A DNA stretch of 64,000 bases from Tiliqua scincoides (lineage: Eukaryota; Chordata; Lepidosauria; Squamata; Scincidae), in NCBI RefSeq assembly GCF_035046505.1, contig NC_089824.1, positions 32,120,274 through 32,184,273 on the forward strand, given 5' to 3'. The translations under genes and the position numbers were made by a program. Within the stretch, counting starts at the first letter, position 1, and each line of letters opens with the position of its first letter. Positions 9,025 through 24,000 of this stretch are shown here, piece after piece. The notes under the pieces were generated by a model. It did not search any database. It saw nothing but the letters and a program-made list of their open reading frames with translations, and was not told the origin of the DNA.

Positions 9025-12000
9025 CTGAAATGAAACGTAGCGATAAGTTTTACAAATCTGCTTCTGAATTCTGCCAATAACAATGTGCTTATACTATATT
9101 GCAAGTTTACAATATCATTTTCTTCCAAAGTGTTACAGAAAAGTAGAGGTTTCAAATCAGCTGAAGGTGCATCTGTGAAGCTGCAAAGATATGGCAAGTT
9201 TTTAACATTAAAAAAATGTGCAACAAGGCCTTAAATACAATGAAAAAATTACTCCTCAAACATCAACAATTTCACTACGGAACACTCACTAATACAGGTT
9301 GAGTATCCTGTACTAGCTGCCTTGAGTCCCTTCGGGGAGAAAGGCGGGGTAAAATAAAGTTATTATTTATTATTATTATCCTTTATCCAGCTTGGGACAG
9401 CAAGGTGTCTGGATTTCAGATTTGTCTGGATTTTGCAATAATTGCATAAATATAATGAGAAGTGCTTTCTCTTGCTCTTTTGATTGATACCCATAAGGGT
9501 GTCTGTTAGTCTTTTTGAAATTTTTCAACAATGTCTGTAGAGGTATACACCACACAGCAGAGAATAGAACTTACAGCCTGTCTTGTGGGAATGAGCACAA
9601 GACCTTCTATTGTTCACATTACAGAAAACAAGTCTTGGACAAAAATGTCTGGATTTTGGAATAGTCTAGATTTTGGATATCTGGATAAGGGATAATAACC
9701 TATTTTCTCCAAAGCTTTCCTAATGAGAAAAGATCTGTAAACAAGCTTCATAGGCATAAAGATCACTGATGCCTTGGGATAATTTCACAGAATTTTTACA
9801 TTGTGCTTTTCCAGATCTTATCTAGTGCAAAGATGGCTGTGTGAAGACATGATCAATCAACCATCTGGCTTCTGTGGGTACTCCTCAAGGGAGGATAGGT
9901 GCCAGACCAGAGAAGTAACTGTATACTAATGTCATCTTAAATGGAACATGCAGGTGAATGATAGCTAGTTCAATGACCAAGGCAGGATGTTTTCTCCTCT
10001 CCCCTCTAGAGGTGAGTCCTGCGCACGCAGTGAAACTTTTGAACCATCTTCTCAGACAGACCCAATTAATGACCAATGCTGAAGTTATCAACAAGATGCC
10101 AGCAATCAAAACTGAAGCAGATTGTTCTGCTTAACATATAATAAGTAGAAATGCAGTTGAACACTGTTGGTATTCTCCATCACCTTTTCATTTGCTGCCA
10201 CAATTTGTTGCTGCTTTTCATTTGCTAGCTGCAGCAATTCTGCTTGATGAGCTGCTAGTGTGGATTCCAGTTGTCTTCTGAAAGCATCATCCATAGAATG
10301 GAGCTTTTCCATCATAGTCCTAAACACAGAAAATGAACCCTTAATCTCTTAACACCTCTTCAGTGTTCTGTCACATACAACCCATGCTTGCAGTCAATAA
10401 TAATAATCTTCCGTGAGTTAAGTACTCCACACATCATACTAGCATTTTGTTAGCAACGCTTATGACTGCATTTTCTTTAATTCTCACTTAAAAGTACTAT
10501 TAACAGAACACATTAGATGAGACAGTATACTTGCTCCTCACAGGAAATTAGGAGAAATATATAAGGAAGAAAAACATGGATTTGTTGCAAGTCTAGTTTT
10601 TCTTTAAAAAAAAATGTGTTTACGCTAAAGGAGTTTATGCATTTGACATAAAATAGTTCAAGATGTGGCTGGGTCCATAAAACCTCCCAATCCTACCTAC
10701 TCTTTCAAACTTAAAACTTTTAGCAGAAATCTCTCTATATACACAACTCTAAAGTAGTCTTTGCCAAAGTGTGGTCATGAGCCCATATGATGTGGGCTGT
10801 GGGTGGGTCCAAATTGGAGCCATTCCAGAAGCAATGAGTCACCCCAGAGGCTTCTTCTGGGTTTTGCTAGGCCGGTGACCCACTCTACTAACCTCCATAG
10901 GCCTCAGAATGGTGCCCAGAAGCCTCTGAAAGCCACTTTCTGTTTCTAGAAGCAACTTCTGGTTTGCCACAGAAAACCGGAAGTGGCTTTTGGAAGCTTC
11001 TGTGGGCCATTTTGAGGCCCACGGAGGCCAGTAGATTGGGTCACCAATGCAGCGACACCCAGAAGTCTCCCCACCAGGAACATTGCAATCCACCATGGAG
11101 GATGAGATGGGTTGTGGTGCCATTAAGATCAGGAACCGCTGCACTAAAGAATATTTATGCAGAGAATTATATTCCAGGGTTGCACTTCCCTTGCAGGAAA
11201 GAGTGTGCAGCTTAGGAGTTATCTTGGACTCTCAGCTCTCCCTGGAGAACCAAGTGGTAGCAGTGGCTAGAAGTGTGTTCACCCAGCTTTGGCTGGTGTG
11301 CCTATACTTAAGCTGATTGGACCTGGCCATGGCGATTCATGCTTTAGTGACTTCAAGACTGAACTACTGTAATGCACTATACATGGGGTCTACATTTAAC
11401 ACGATTCAAAAACTGCAATTTGTGCAAAATGTGGCAGCCTGGGTGGTTACAGGAGCTAGATGACTCTGCTGGACCACTGCTTCAGCAGCTATACTGGCTG
11501 TTCATTAACTTCCGGTACCAATTTAAGGTGCTGGTATTAACTTTTAATGCCCTTCATGGTTTGAGTCCAGGCTATTTGAGAGACCGCCTTCTTCCATACA
11601 TGCTGGCTTGACCTCTTAGGTCATCTGAGGTGGTTCTTCTACAAGTGCTGCCTCTGTGCCAAGGGGGTGGCAGCTCAGGGGCAAGCCTTCTCTGCAGTGG
11701 TGCCACAACTATGGAATTCCCTTCCAGGGAAATTAAGAACTACTCCTTCTCTCATGGCTTTTTGGAGGGTCTCAAAACATATCTGTTCTGTGGCATTTGG
11801 TTTGATGGGTGGATAGTTGCCCTCTGCACTTTTGCAAACTGCTGTGGCTTGACTGCTTCCCTGGACTAATCTGTTCGCCTCAATGACTCAATGATATGTG
11901 TTGAGTTTTGCTTTGTTTTAATGTTTAAGTTAGTGTTTGATGTTTGAAGTAAGGTTTTAATGCTGTGTAGGCCATTTTTCTTTTAACTTGTTTTGATACG

Positions 12001-15000
12001 CTACATTTATTATGGAGCTTTGTAAGCTGCCTTGGGCATTTGCTTTGGTATGAGAAAGGTGGAATATACAATTTTCAAATGAAAAAATAAATTTCCTAGA
12101 GTTCATGAAAAGTGTTTTGTTAAAGAATCAGAGCCCAGTTACAGTGAGGAAGCAGATGGCCCTTCTAAACTTTTTCGCTTAGCATTTTCATAAATACACA
12201 CTCAAGTTTAAGCCATGCTTTAAGCTGAAGAACCCTCCAAAGTTGCAGGCTTCCTTCTGTAAAGGTCATTCCTTTCTCTAATTCCCCTAAACCACACACT
12301 ACTCAGCAAAAGCTATCATACAGCATATAATAACCCCCCATACCATCTGTCTTGAATGGGGGGTGTGCATGTGTGTGCCAGGAAAACCACAAACAATATC
12401 TTTTGTATTTACTTCTGAGCTTGAAGACTTTTGTCCCTCTCCTCAATCAGCTGCTTCTCCTTTATATCAAAATTTTCTTTCATTTGTTTAACTTGTGTTT
12501 CCAGCCTGCTCAACAATCCTCCTTTATCTTGCCACTTCTTATTCATTGCACTGAAAATTAAATGGACACATTTCAGAATGGCTTCAGAGACTACTCACAT
12601 TATACAAAGAAAACAATTGTCCTATTTTTAAAGCATCAGAAATGGGGAAGGGGGACAATAACTTGGGGCCCAATCCTAAGCTTTGTGTGTCAGATCACCG
12701 CCAGCATGCCATAAAGCATGTTTGCAGGCCCTATCACTGATGCTCTGCTGGTGCTAGCCCAGTGTGGACCAACAAGCAGTGAAGAGGTAGTTAGAGGCAT
12801 GGGGGAAGGTGGGGAGAAGGCATTCTGGGGAGTGGGGAGGCAAAGGGAGGGAGGGGAGGAGGCGTTCTGGGGAAGGGAGCTTAGCTCCACCAGATTCAGA
12901 GCCCCCGTGTTGGGCTGGCCACCCGATACAGAAGCTCTTGATTCTACACCCATCTTTGGGTCACCGTAGAATTGAGTAGCCCCATTGCAGGGCTATTCAC
13001 TTTACCTGGGACAAGGGGACAAAAGTTCCCTTTTCCTGAGGAGCCGTCAGCGGCTGCCTGGAGCACAGAGGATGCGGCGGCAGCCATTTTCAGCGCCGCT
13101 GCATCTCCGCGCACTGGGCAGCTCAGGATTGGGCTGCCCATCATCACACCTCAGTATGGTACAACATTCTCACATATGCATAACTTGTTATTATTTTTAA
13201 GTACCTATAAGCTTTCTTGATATCTTCAAGCTCTTTATCTTTTTCTTGCAACTGTTGTTTTAGTTCCTCTTTCTTGTCATTTTGTCTTCTTAACTTTTCC
13301 ATTAACTCATCCAATTGTATATCTCTTTCCTCTAATTGTTCCTCAAGCCTCTTCTGAATTTTAGTGTTTTCTTCACAATGCTTTCTTATGCGCTCATCTC
13401 GTTCCTGTAAGGCCTAAAAAAATAATCACTGTCAGTATACACCCCATTTGCACTAATGAAAAAGTACTTCAGCTAAGAATTCTTATTACTTAGTTCCAAT
13501 AAAGACCATTTAGTTGCTTCAAAAGAATAGTGCGTGTTTCATCACAAAATTGACTGGATTTAGGGCAAAGCTTTAACCGCTTATACCAGAAGAACATAGG
13601 AGACATCCAGCCGTTTATTATTAAACTCTGAAAGCAGAAGCAAGAAAGTGTTATTTGGGCCATATAATTTGTGCTGGAATATTATTCAAGAAGCCAACAT
13701 GGGCATGGGGCTCATCCAATGGCTGGGGGCACAAAAGGCAATGTCCCACTAGAGCAGCCATTTTCAACCGGTGTGCCATGGCACTTTGGTGTGCCGTGAA
13801 AGGTCTGCAGGTACGTTGTGGGAGTTTGGAGCACAGCGGCTAAAAATCTCTTCCAGGTTCTGTGGCTCTGTTTCTAGGGCAACTGCCTATACAGGGTGAC
13901 CCAAAAGTAGGTGGAATAAATGTTATCATTTACTGTCCTCCTACTTTTGGGTCACCCTGGACAGTAACAAATTGCCTGTCCCTTCCTCTGCTATGTGATG
14001 AGTAAAAATTTAGCAGCTGTAGCATAAAGCATTAGAGAAAACTTACTCTATTGCAGTTCGGTATCAGAGAACTGATTCAGCATAAAACTTTGGTTAGAAA
14101 TTAAAAATGTGACCACTTTACTTCTAATATTGATGGACTGCACGCGTTATGACGGATGTCCACACACAGTAATAATGCTGTTACCATATTTTTGTCAGAT
14201 CACTATAAACATTTTTAGTCAATATTAATATTCAGGAGAGTTATAAAGAACTTACTTCTTTCAACTTCCGAATGGTTTCCGTCTGATCTTCTACTATTTT
14301 AGATTTAATCTTCAGTGCATCACTGCTACGTTCATTTTGTTTTTTCAGAGCCTCAGTTTCACTAGTTAGAACTTCTATTTTGGCTTCCAATTTTCCTCTA
14401 TCTTGTGCAAGAGAAGCTCCTGGGGGGGAAGCAAACACAAATTTGCTGCACATCTCCTCTGCAGATACGGAAGGTACTTGCCAGATTGTCAAGCAAGCAA
14501 ATCCACTATCATTTCCTCTCTCCTTTCTATCTCCCAAACAAATATTTATGTCTGTTATATTTCTATCCCACATTTCCTCCATGGAGCTCAGAGCAATGCA
14601 CAAAGTTCATCTCCCATTTTGGTCTTAACAATCTGGGTAAGTAGGTTACGCTTAGTGATTTGAACTAAGGATTTGAACTTGGGTCCCCACTCCTAGATCA
14701 AACATTCAAACCACAATGGCATTCCTCCTCCTGAAATAAGGTTATCGGACTTGCTATCTATATTGGCCATTGAGCCACCATTATAAGAGAGATACTTTGC
14801 ACTCTTACAGGAGTTTAATATTCAGGCATAAATGTCAGTGTTGTTTTTCATCTACATCATCTACATCATTTCTCAACATTTGCCCTCTGCCATACATCTC
14901 TGCATGGTCCACCTATTGGAAATACAACCAGAAGTAACTGCTTCTGGACTGGAAGGCACCGAACACCAGTAGTGGCTCAGGGTGAACAAGAGAGCTTTTC

Positions 15001-18000
15001 TGAATGCTGGAGCTCTGCCTGTTGAGCCTCTTACCACTGCTTATTGCATTGTGTTGCTGGTCTTACTGCCAGGCAGCAGGGATCTTGAGCATACCATTGG
15101 GCACCACCTTGAGTACTACTGGTTGAAAAACACTGATCTACAAAACAGAGACTGAACATTCACCCTGTTCTGCCAGCTCCTGTCCCCATATTTTTCTTTC
15201 TGCTTTTAATCCATCAATCACAGACTCTTGGGCTGTTATCTGTGAAATCAGGTTGAATTTTTCCTGTTTAAGCAGCTCAAGTTGAATAGTCTGTTGCTTG
15301 CGTTCCTCCAGCATGTTTTCAAGCTCTTGGACCCGATTCTACAGAAACACAATGAAAATCAAACAAGTATTGAGAGTTACTCCATAGACATTTCTATTAC
15401 AGTATCTTTCAAAATTGTGTGGCTGTTGGTGAAGCCTCTAGGAGTGAAGCAAACACACTGCCCTCATATTTTAAATTGTGAGCTGCTTGGGGGGACAGAA
15501 ACTAACTTCATGCAGAAAAAGTGCTGGAAGCCTTCTGGTGGGAAAAAAAGAGCAGGATATGAATAAATAAATGTCACCGGGGCGCACGGCCTCCCCTTAC
15601 TGTTGCTGAGCTTATTTGGTCTTGAGAACAATGCAGCCAGAAGGGCCTAGATCAGTGGTGCCCAAACTTTCCAGGAATTCGGGACCCGCTTTAAGTTTTT
15701 GCGGGAGGGGGAATGCAGCTATACAATTGATACAATCGCACCACTGCCGGGGCTTTCAAGGGCATCCTTACACTTACTTGAGCTCGTAGTTTGCCTTGGA
15801 GGGAAGGCAGGGAGCCCCGTGGACACCTCCACGGGGGTCACTAAGCCTTGTAAAGTATAAAAATAAAGATTGTGACCTACTTCCAGTTTGCGATCACAAA
15901 AGCAGAAATGGATGGCAATCTTTATTTTTAGATTTTACAAGGCTTGGGGAGCCCTGTGGAGGTGTCCATGAGGATCCCTGCCCCCCTCCCCAGAGGCCAG
16001 TGTGAGCTCTGGTAAGTGTAAAAACACCCCTAAAAACCCCGGCAGTGGTGCGATCATCCTGATCGTGGTGCTGCATTTCCCCCCTCCCCGCCCCTTAAAA
16101 GGGCATAGACAAGGCTTCTTGGGCTGGGCATCATGATGCCTCAGTTTGAGGATCTCTGGCCTAGACAAAGACAAGAAAGGGAGAAAGCAACAGACCAAAG
16201 AAAGCAAAGGGTGAATGCATATGGTTGCGTTGTTATCAAGGGAAGATGAATTCCAGAAAAATTAGGGAGAAAAAGTGGAGAAAGACACTAATCTGGAAAA
16301 GGAAACAGGGAGATGGAGAAGAGGAGAGGTAAATGAAGTTCACATATATTGACTCAAAATAGCCAACCAAATCTTTGGCTGCGGATCTCTAATATCCAAT
16401 AAATGCAATTTATTGAATTTGGTTATACTAGATTGGAACAAAAAGAATAACCATTAAAACAATGGTATCATGAAGTGATTGTAGACTACAATTGTACTAC
16501 AAAGTATTTCCTTTAGGTAGCAATAAAGTCAGGGTTCCATGTACAGAAAACAGAAGACATTAAAAAGTATACTGTAGAAAGTCATACTTTCAACTTGTGT
16601 GTCGTTTCTTGCTTTGATCTGACTACTTCTGCAATCTTGGCTTTTTGTTCTTTCACCATGGATGTCAGCTCTTGAATTAGAGTACTTGATTGCTTTTCCT
16701 TTTGCTGAGACTGAACAAGAATATGCTTTTGTTCTGCCAGTTCAGAAGCAACATTGTCAAAAGCCTCTTTAACCTATTTTGGCAAGAAAAACAACAACAG
16801 GTTATTGCAAAGATCACCTCCACTTCTAGAACAAACTACTATGTAACAATTCTGATGAAAGGAAGGTTAGTCTTACATCCTAAGAAAACAACCACATGCA
16901 GGTCATCTCAAAGTAGATATAGATGTTCTGGCTTCTACAATTTCAGTCTGCAACCTTGTCCGGTTGAGTGGGCTCGCCCCCTCTGGCAAGGATGGTGAAC
17001 CAGCTTTGGCTGTTCTCAACAAGATGCCTAGGACACCTCTGCTGAACACAGATGTCTCCTGCACTTTCCCCTCTTTTGCTTCAGAGCAGAAGTGAAAAGT
17101 GCAAGGACAGGGTCACAACCAAAGTTTATTTCAGTATTTATACCCCCTTTCTCATAGATTCAAGGTGGTTTACATAGGGAGACTGACCATAAACCCCATT
17201 TTTCAATGGGGTTTTTTAAAGTATTATTCCATGCAACACTCATAGAACCCTCAATTTCCCCACAGTACAGTTGTCATCCTGGCTTGCCAGCTCTTGTGCC
17301 TCCAAGCTTTAGCAGGCAGCCCTAAATCAAGCCTCAGACCAGTGCTCAAGATGTTATCGGTTTCTCCTCTGCATTCCCTCACACCCCTCCTCAGAGATCC
17401 GCCAAGGGTTTTGGTCTCCAATCCAAAGCAGCTAATCCTGTTTAGCTTTTTCAGGCATAGTGACAGCTCAACCTCCAGACCACGACTCCATTGAGCTCCA
17501 CACCTTCATCTCCTGCTTCAGATGACAGTAGGTGAGGAAACAAATACCAAAAAATGGGGTTTGCTTTGGGACTTGAAAGAAGCACCAGCCAGCAGTTGGC
17601 AAATGTTATAGATATCTAACCTACGTAGCAGCAACCAATCATTAACAATTTAGCCTTCTAAAAACAAATGATTTGAACTTTTGTAGCAGAAACAAGAGAG
17701 TTCCCGAGTTCTCTCTCTACATAGTCTCCATCTCCTACCTCTGTAAATCTTTTGGCTTCTATAGTTAATGCAGTACGAAACTCGTCTTCCAGAGCCTTAT
17801 AATTCTGGTTTAACAGATTGATTTTTTCCTGCAGTTCCTTAACATGGTGTTCATGCCTCTGTTGCTCCTTAGTGATTTCTTTTGACACAGCTTCTTGGAA
17901 TTCTGATCCATTTAAAGCAACTCTTGTGTCAAGTTCTTTTCTGAAATACAAGCCATATGGGTAAGAAATTACCAAAAAACACACACCCTGATAAATGACT

Positions 18001-21000
18001 GTTGCTTGCCTGTAAGGGGGAATACTTTTGGCCATCTAAGATACATGCACATGAATTTCAGAGTGCTCAAGAAAAATCTCCCACTTAAAATGCATACTGT
18101 TACTAAAATTTTTAAGAAATACATTTCGTAATACAAAATAATGTACATTCCATTATACCAAATATAGACGACTTTTTAAAAAGCAGCAGTATCTTGCTTT
18201 TTTGGGAAAACAAAAGAAATGCCTCCTATGCAATGTACAAAACACAAGGTTTACAAAAGATTGTATGTAGTCATTTCAGTAGTCTAATGACAGAATGGCT
18301 AGCCCTGCCCAACCAAACAGTGTCATGTTTAAAAACTCACAAATGCTTTCAGCAGCAGAAGGTGGGTCAAGCAAAATAGTATTTTTTGTTTTAATTTGCC
18401 CAACCAAAGCTACACAACTTTCCATGCTGATATTCACTCTCTGGATTGGCAGAAGGGATATACCTGTGCTCCTGCTCTCTTAACATAAAAAGTTCATGGA
18501 CTTGTTCCATCTTCTCTTTCTGCTGCCGAAGAGAAATTCGAAGCAGTTGCACTTCTCTTTCAGCTGCTGATGCTTTAAGTTCTGCAGCTTGTATTTGTTT
18601 CATCTGTGCGATGTACAAAATGATAAAAGAAATTTAATATTAGCAGCTGTTACTATATTTTGTCTGAAACAGCAAATCCTTGCCGGAGCTCTTTCTGTCA
18701 TGGTTTATCAAGCCGGAGCTTTGGAAAAACCCTGAGGTTAATTGTTCTGGCCTGCTGTATAAAGATACAGGGTGCACCCTTTATCTGTGGATCCCGTAAC
18801 TGCAGCTTCACTTATCCATGAATGTGGGAGCCACCTCCCCCCACCCCCATACATGATTTAAACCTACTTACCAAGTCTTACTTAAGCTAGATCGCTACAT
18901 GCTTAGAAGCATATAGTGACCTTCAGGCTGCCTCCTGGCAGCCCAGTGTAAATAACTAGATTGAGGTTAACAGGAAGCAGAACTTAATCACTTCCTGTTA
19001 ACCTTTGTCTAGTTTTGGTTTTTTTTTAATGTCCAGGCTGCCAGGAGACGGGGGATGCAAAGCCTAATGGATGGTTGGTAGCCCACTCTCCTGTACACAG
19101 AAGCAATCAAATGTTCCTGAAAACATGGGGAATGTAACACAATTGTGGCAACACTTTTTCAAGCTGCCAAGATTAAAAGAAAACTACCACGTGTGCAGCC
19201 AGTCTATTTATTATATTTTTACCTCACCTTTCCCCCATTACCTTGGGCCCCCAAGACAGCTTGCAGTGTCAAAACAGCACAGCAATAAAACAGCAAAAAG
19301 GCCAGAAGCAGCAGCTCAAAAAGAAAAGCATCAGCAATACTTAAAAATAGAGCAGCATGAAAAGAACATAGCAGCAAAGAAAATAAAAGCAGCAATAAAT
19401 GATAATAAAACAGTAAAAGACAGCCATAAAAGATGGCAAGAAAACCAGATATAAAATGCTAAAAAAATCACAATATGTTACAAAAATCTTCACCACCAAC
19501 TAGCACTACACAGATGCCAACCGAAATAAAAATGTTTTTAGCCCTGTCAGAATGCTTTAAGGGAGGGAGCAGTTTGTAACCCATAAGGGAAGTTATTTCT
19601 GTTGGCGTGACACATGTGAGAGGGCCTCATCTGATGATCTCAAAGAGCAGGCCAGAATGTATGATAGAAGGAGGTCCCTCTGGTCCTAAGCCATAGAGGG
19701 TTTAAAGGTCAAAATCAGCACCTTGAATTGGACCCAGAAGCAAACTGGCAGCCAGTATAGCCACCAGAGCTTGTCTGATGATCAAAATGCCAAGCCCTAG
19801 TAACCATACGGACCGCTGAGTTCTGTGCCAGTTGAAGTTTCTGGACTGTCTATCACACACACACACACACACTTGCAGGCTCTTAACCATATTAATATAG
19901 CTTCTTTCCATACTTCGGTTCTAAGAATTATTGCTTTATTATTTATTTTCAATTAGGTTGACCAAGGGTCAGCTTGTCAATTATTCTACTTGTCAAATGC
20001 AACTTTGATCAATGCTGTGTGATAAGATGAATCTCACAAAATTCCCTCTTCTGTGTTGGCCCTGGGGTCCATAGGATCAGGCTGCCTGCCTCACATTATT
20101 CTACAATCAGAACCAAAAACTGTACCTCTGAAGCTTGCTGTTGTATCCTTTGTGTCTCCATCTTAGACAGTGTTTCTTCCAATGTCCGCAGTGCCTTTTG
20201 TTGATCCATCTCTTTGTGTTTTGACTGATTTAATTCCTTGCCAAGTCTTTCAGCTTCCTCTTTCAGCTGCTGAAAGTCAACCTGCAGTTTTGTCTTTGCA
20301 TTTCGCTCTCTCAAAACCAGCTCTTTTAGTCTGAAAAGCAACACAAGAACTTACTGTATTCACAAATGTTATTCCTTTTCAGTGGAAAAGCTATTAAGGC
20401 AGCTGAAATTTGATGTACTAAGAGATGCCAAAACAGCACTTCACAGCTTTAGAAACTCTATGGTTCAATCTAGTTGTCAGGGGCTAAACATATCTTATTT
20501 TTTTAACATTTTATGTCTGGTTTTCTTGCCATCTTTGATGGCTGTCTTTTACTGTTTTATTATCATTTATTGCTGCTTTTATTTTCTTTGCTGCTATGTT
20601 CTTTTCATGCAGCAATACTATTTTTAAGTATTGCTGATGCAACTATGATGGTTGCATCAAGTTTGTGCAGCATTAGCACTGCTGCTAAGAGGTTATGGTG
20701 GAATTTATGCCTCTTCACAACTGTAAATACACTTCTCATCAGACCCTTCTGCAAAGTTCAAAAGTCTGTCAGGGCTGTAAATATCCCACTGTTCCAGGCG
20801 AGTGCAGCATATACAATGTTTGGTATCAGGTGCAAACTTTAGCATTTCAGTTTTGCTTTTCCTTAAGAGAAAAGCAGCTCTCCTAACAGATGCAATACCT
20901 GACTTGTAGCCCAATCCTATCCTGGATTGGGCTGTCAGGAGCAGGGCCATACAACAGCAGAAGAGCCTTTTGCTGCCAACAGAGCACACAGTACCTTGCC

Positions 21001-24000
21001 GATGGCAATTTTGGGAGCACTGCTGCAAGAAACAGCAGAACTCCGCATGCAATGTCAGACCTTTCCACGACTGTCAGAGAAGGTTAGGCAGCAGTGCAGG
21101 TTAGTGGGATGGGGGTAAAACTGAGTGGGAAGGGGAGAGGAATAAGGTGGGAAGGCTGCAGCTGGCGGGTGGATACCATAGCTAAAGTGTACACCAGATC
21201 CTATCCTCTTTTTGCAGCTTTTCTGTCCCTATTTCCTCCTTAGACTTGCACCAACTACAGAGCTGGCACAGGTCCAAGGAAACCCACTGTGGATTGGGAA
21301 GCTTATGGAGGGGTAAAGGGAAATAATTCCTTTGAAGCCTCCTGATCCACCCTCCCAATACAGCGCACTCCTTTTGCAACCATTTGTTATACAACTGAAA
21401 CAACAGTGAAATTGTAGAAGGCATTACTTTGAAGAACTTCCCTTGAAGAATGGCTAAAGCCTGAAACTTGTTTAGACACTGACGCTGAAATAAACCTATG
21501 TTCATCTGCTGTAAGTTTGTTGAGTTTTACTGCTCTGTTAAATGAAAACATGCAAGTGAAATACCTAAGAAACTCAAAGAATAGCATCCACTGTCTGGAA
21601 AAAGGGAAACTGAAGACTACCCAAGATTTCGCCTTTCATTTTAACATGATTGCTCCTCACCTGTCTGTAGTATAGACAGCCATACTTTGAATATCCTTTT
21701 CTTCTTTTGCCTGGCTCTGCAGCTCTTTGATACTCTCTATCAGTTTCTTTTCGGCCTGTTCAGCTTTCCATCTCTTCTCTCTCTCCTGATCTAGTTCTTG
21801 AATTAGTGCCTGAAAAGAGAAATATCACATTCCAAGACCTAAAAGGTCAAAGCTACAAATGCCACTTGTTTGCCTAGATTGCTGACACAGAAGCAAACAG
21901 GGTGCGTGTGCTAGATTTCCTTCAACTGATTGAATTAATGAGAACATTTCAGGATAACTTCTGCAAGCTTTGCTTACAGCCATCTCGGATGGGAAAGGCA
22001 AACACTAACAAATGCAACCAAAAAAAAATCTTGCTATAAATGGCAAGATTTGAATATATAATCTTAAGGGAATTAAAGAACTGAGATATTTATTCCAGAA
22101 TGTTCAATAACTTATTCTGTAAAGCAATGGTATCAACCTCAAAGCACTAATTTAGCACAAAAAATTAGGGCAGCTACTTTCAACCAGTGTGCCACAACAC
22201 ATTGGTATGCCACAGGTGTTTGGGAAAGGGTCATTTATTAGTAAGATCATTGGGGGATGGGAGCCCTACACCAACAGTGCAATGTGCCTTGTCAACTGTA
22301 AATGATGGTGTGCCCCTTGACAATTTTAGAACCTTGTCAGTGTGCTGTTAGATGAAAAAGGTTGAAAATTGCTGGACTAGGGACTATGGCTGAAATCCTA
22401 ACCACACTTTCCTGAGGGCAAGCCCCACTGAACAGATAGGACTTACTTCTGAGTAGACCTGGTTAGGATTGTGCCCTACATCTCTCCGAAGGCATCAATG
22501 TGTTTGAGCTGAGACTTCGGTTCCCTTGATGGAATGCTCTTCCATACAGAATAATTTCCTCCATGTATATAATACTAGCATGTCAAGGAGAACCTTAACC
22601 TAGCCTTTTCACCCCTCATATGCTACGTAGTTTTATATGTGAAAATATTTTTTTATTTTGTTCTTAATATTTTTAAAGTTTCATACCCTATAAGTGGACT
22701 CTTGTGGTGTACCAGAATGTAAGGCTTCTAATGTTTTCTTTTGACATTTCTGTTTATTTATCAATGTCTTTGATGATTTCCCTACTATTTCCAAGCTTGG
22801 TACTTCCAAAGGACTTGAATTTTCTTCTTCTAATTGAGATCCTTGATTTCCTGACTGCACAGAAATCTGTTCTTCTCCCCTAAAATAACAAAGTTAACAC
22901 AACTGAATATTGGAACACATCAACGTCTTACAGTAAGACTTGCTTCCAAAAGACAAAATATATCTTGCTTTCAAATGTTCCCAGCTTGGTGAAACTATGA
23001 TAAATTTTTAGTCTAGTGAGAATCTAGAGATTGCAACTGAAAACCCCATTTTGAATGTTTTGAAGAAAGAGTATTTTGTTACTGTAATTTTAAATGCATT
23101 CGTAATATTAGTCCACAAGGAATTATCTAAAGTAGCAGCAGACTATTCAAGTGCCCTTATTAGGAACATATTTATATCCTCCCTTTCCCTCTGAATAAAA
23201 AAAGGTGCTCAAGGCTGTACACAATATAGAGGAAAATAAAACTGTCAAATGCAAAAATAGGAACAAAACATGAAGTGCAAAAATAATAAACATAAGAACA
23301 GCCCCACTGGATCAGGCCATAGGCCCATCTAGTCCAGCTTCCTGTATCTCACAGAGGCCCACCAAATGCCCCAGGGAGCACACCAGATAACAAGAGACCT
23401 CATCCTGGTGCCCTCCTTTGCATCTGGCATTCTGACATAGCCCATTTCTAAAATCAGGAGGTTGCACATACCCATCATGGCTTGTAACCCATAATGGATT
23501 TTTCCTCCAGAAACTTGTCCAATCCTCTTTTAAAGAATAATTATAAAGAATAGTCTAATAAAAAACATTAACACAAAATACAGAATATAGTCCCAAAAAC
23601 AAAAAACTAGGCAATTTTCAACTGGTATGTTCTGCGAAAGGTCTACAAATGTACCCTGGAAGCTTGGAGCACAGTGATTGAAAACCTCTCCTGAGTTCTG
23701 TGGCTGTTTCTAGAGTAACTAAGGGTGCAATCCTAACCCTTTATTGTCAGTGCTTTCCAGTAGTGACATAAGGGCAATGCAGCTCTGAGGTAAGGGAACA
23801 AACATTCCCTTACTTTGAGGAGCCTTCATGAGTGACACCCAACTGCAGGATGCAGCACATGTCCCATTGGCACTGCTATGCCAGTGCTGGAAATCACTGA
23901 CATAAAGGGTTAGGATTGCGCCCTAACTGTAGTAACACTGTCCCAGAGCCAGTGGAGTAAGAAAGACAGACCATTTGTTACTACAGATACTTGTCCCAGA

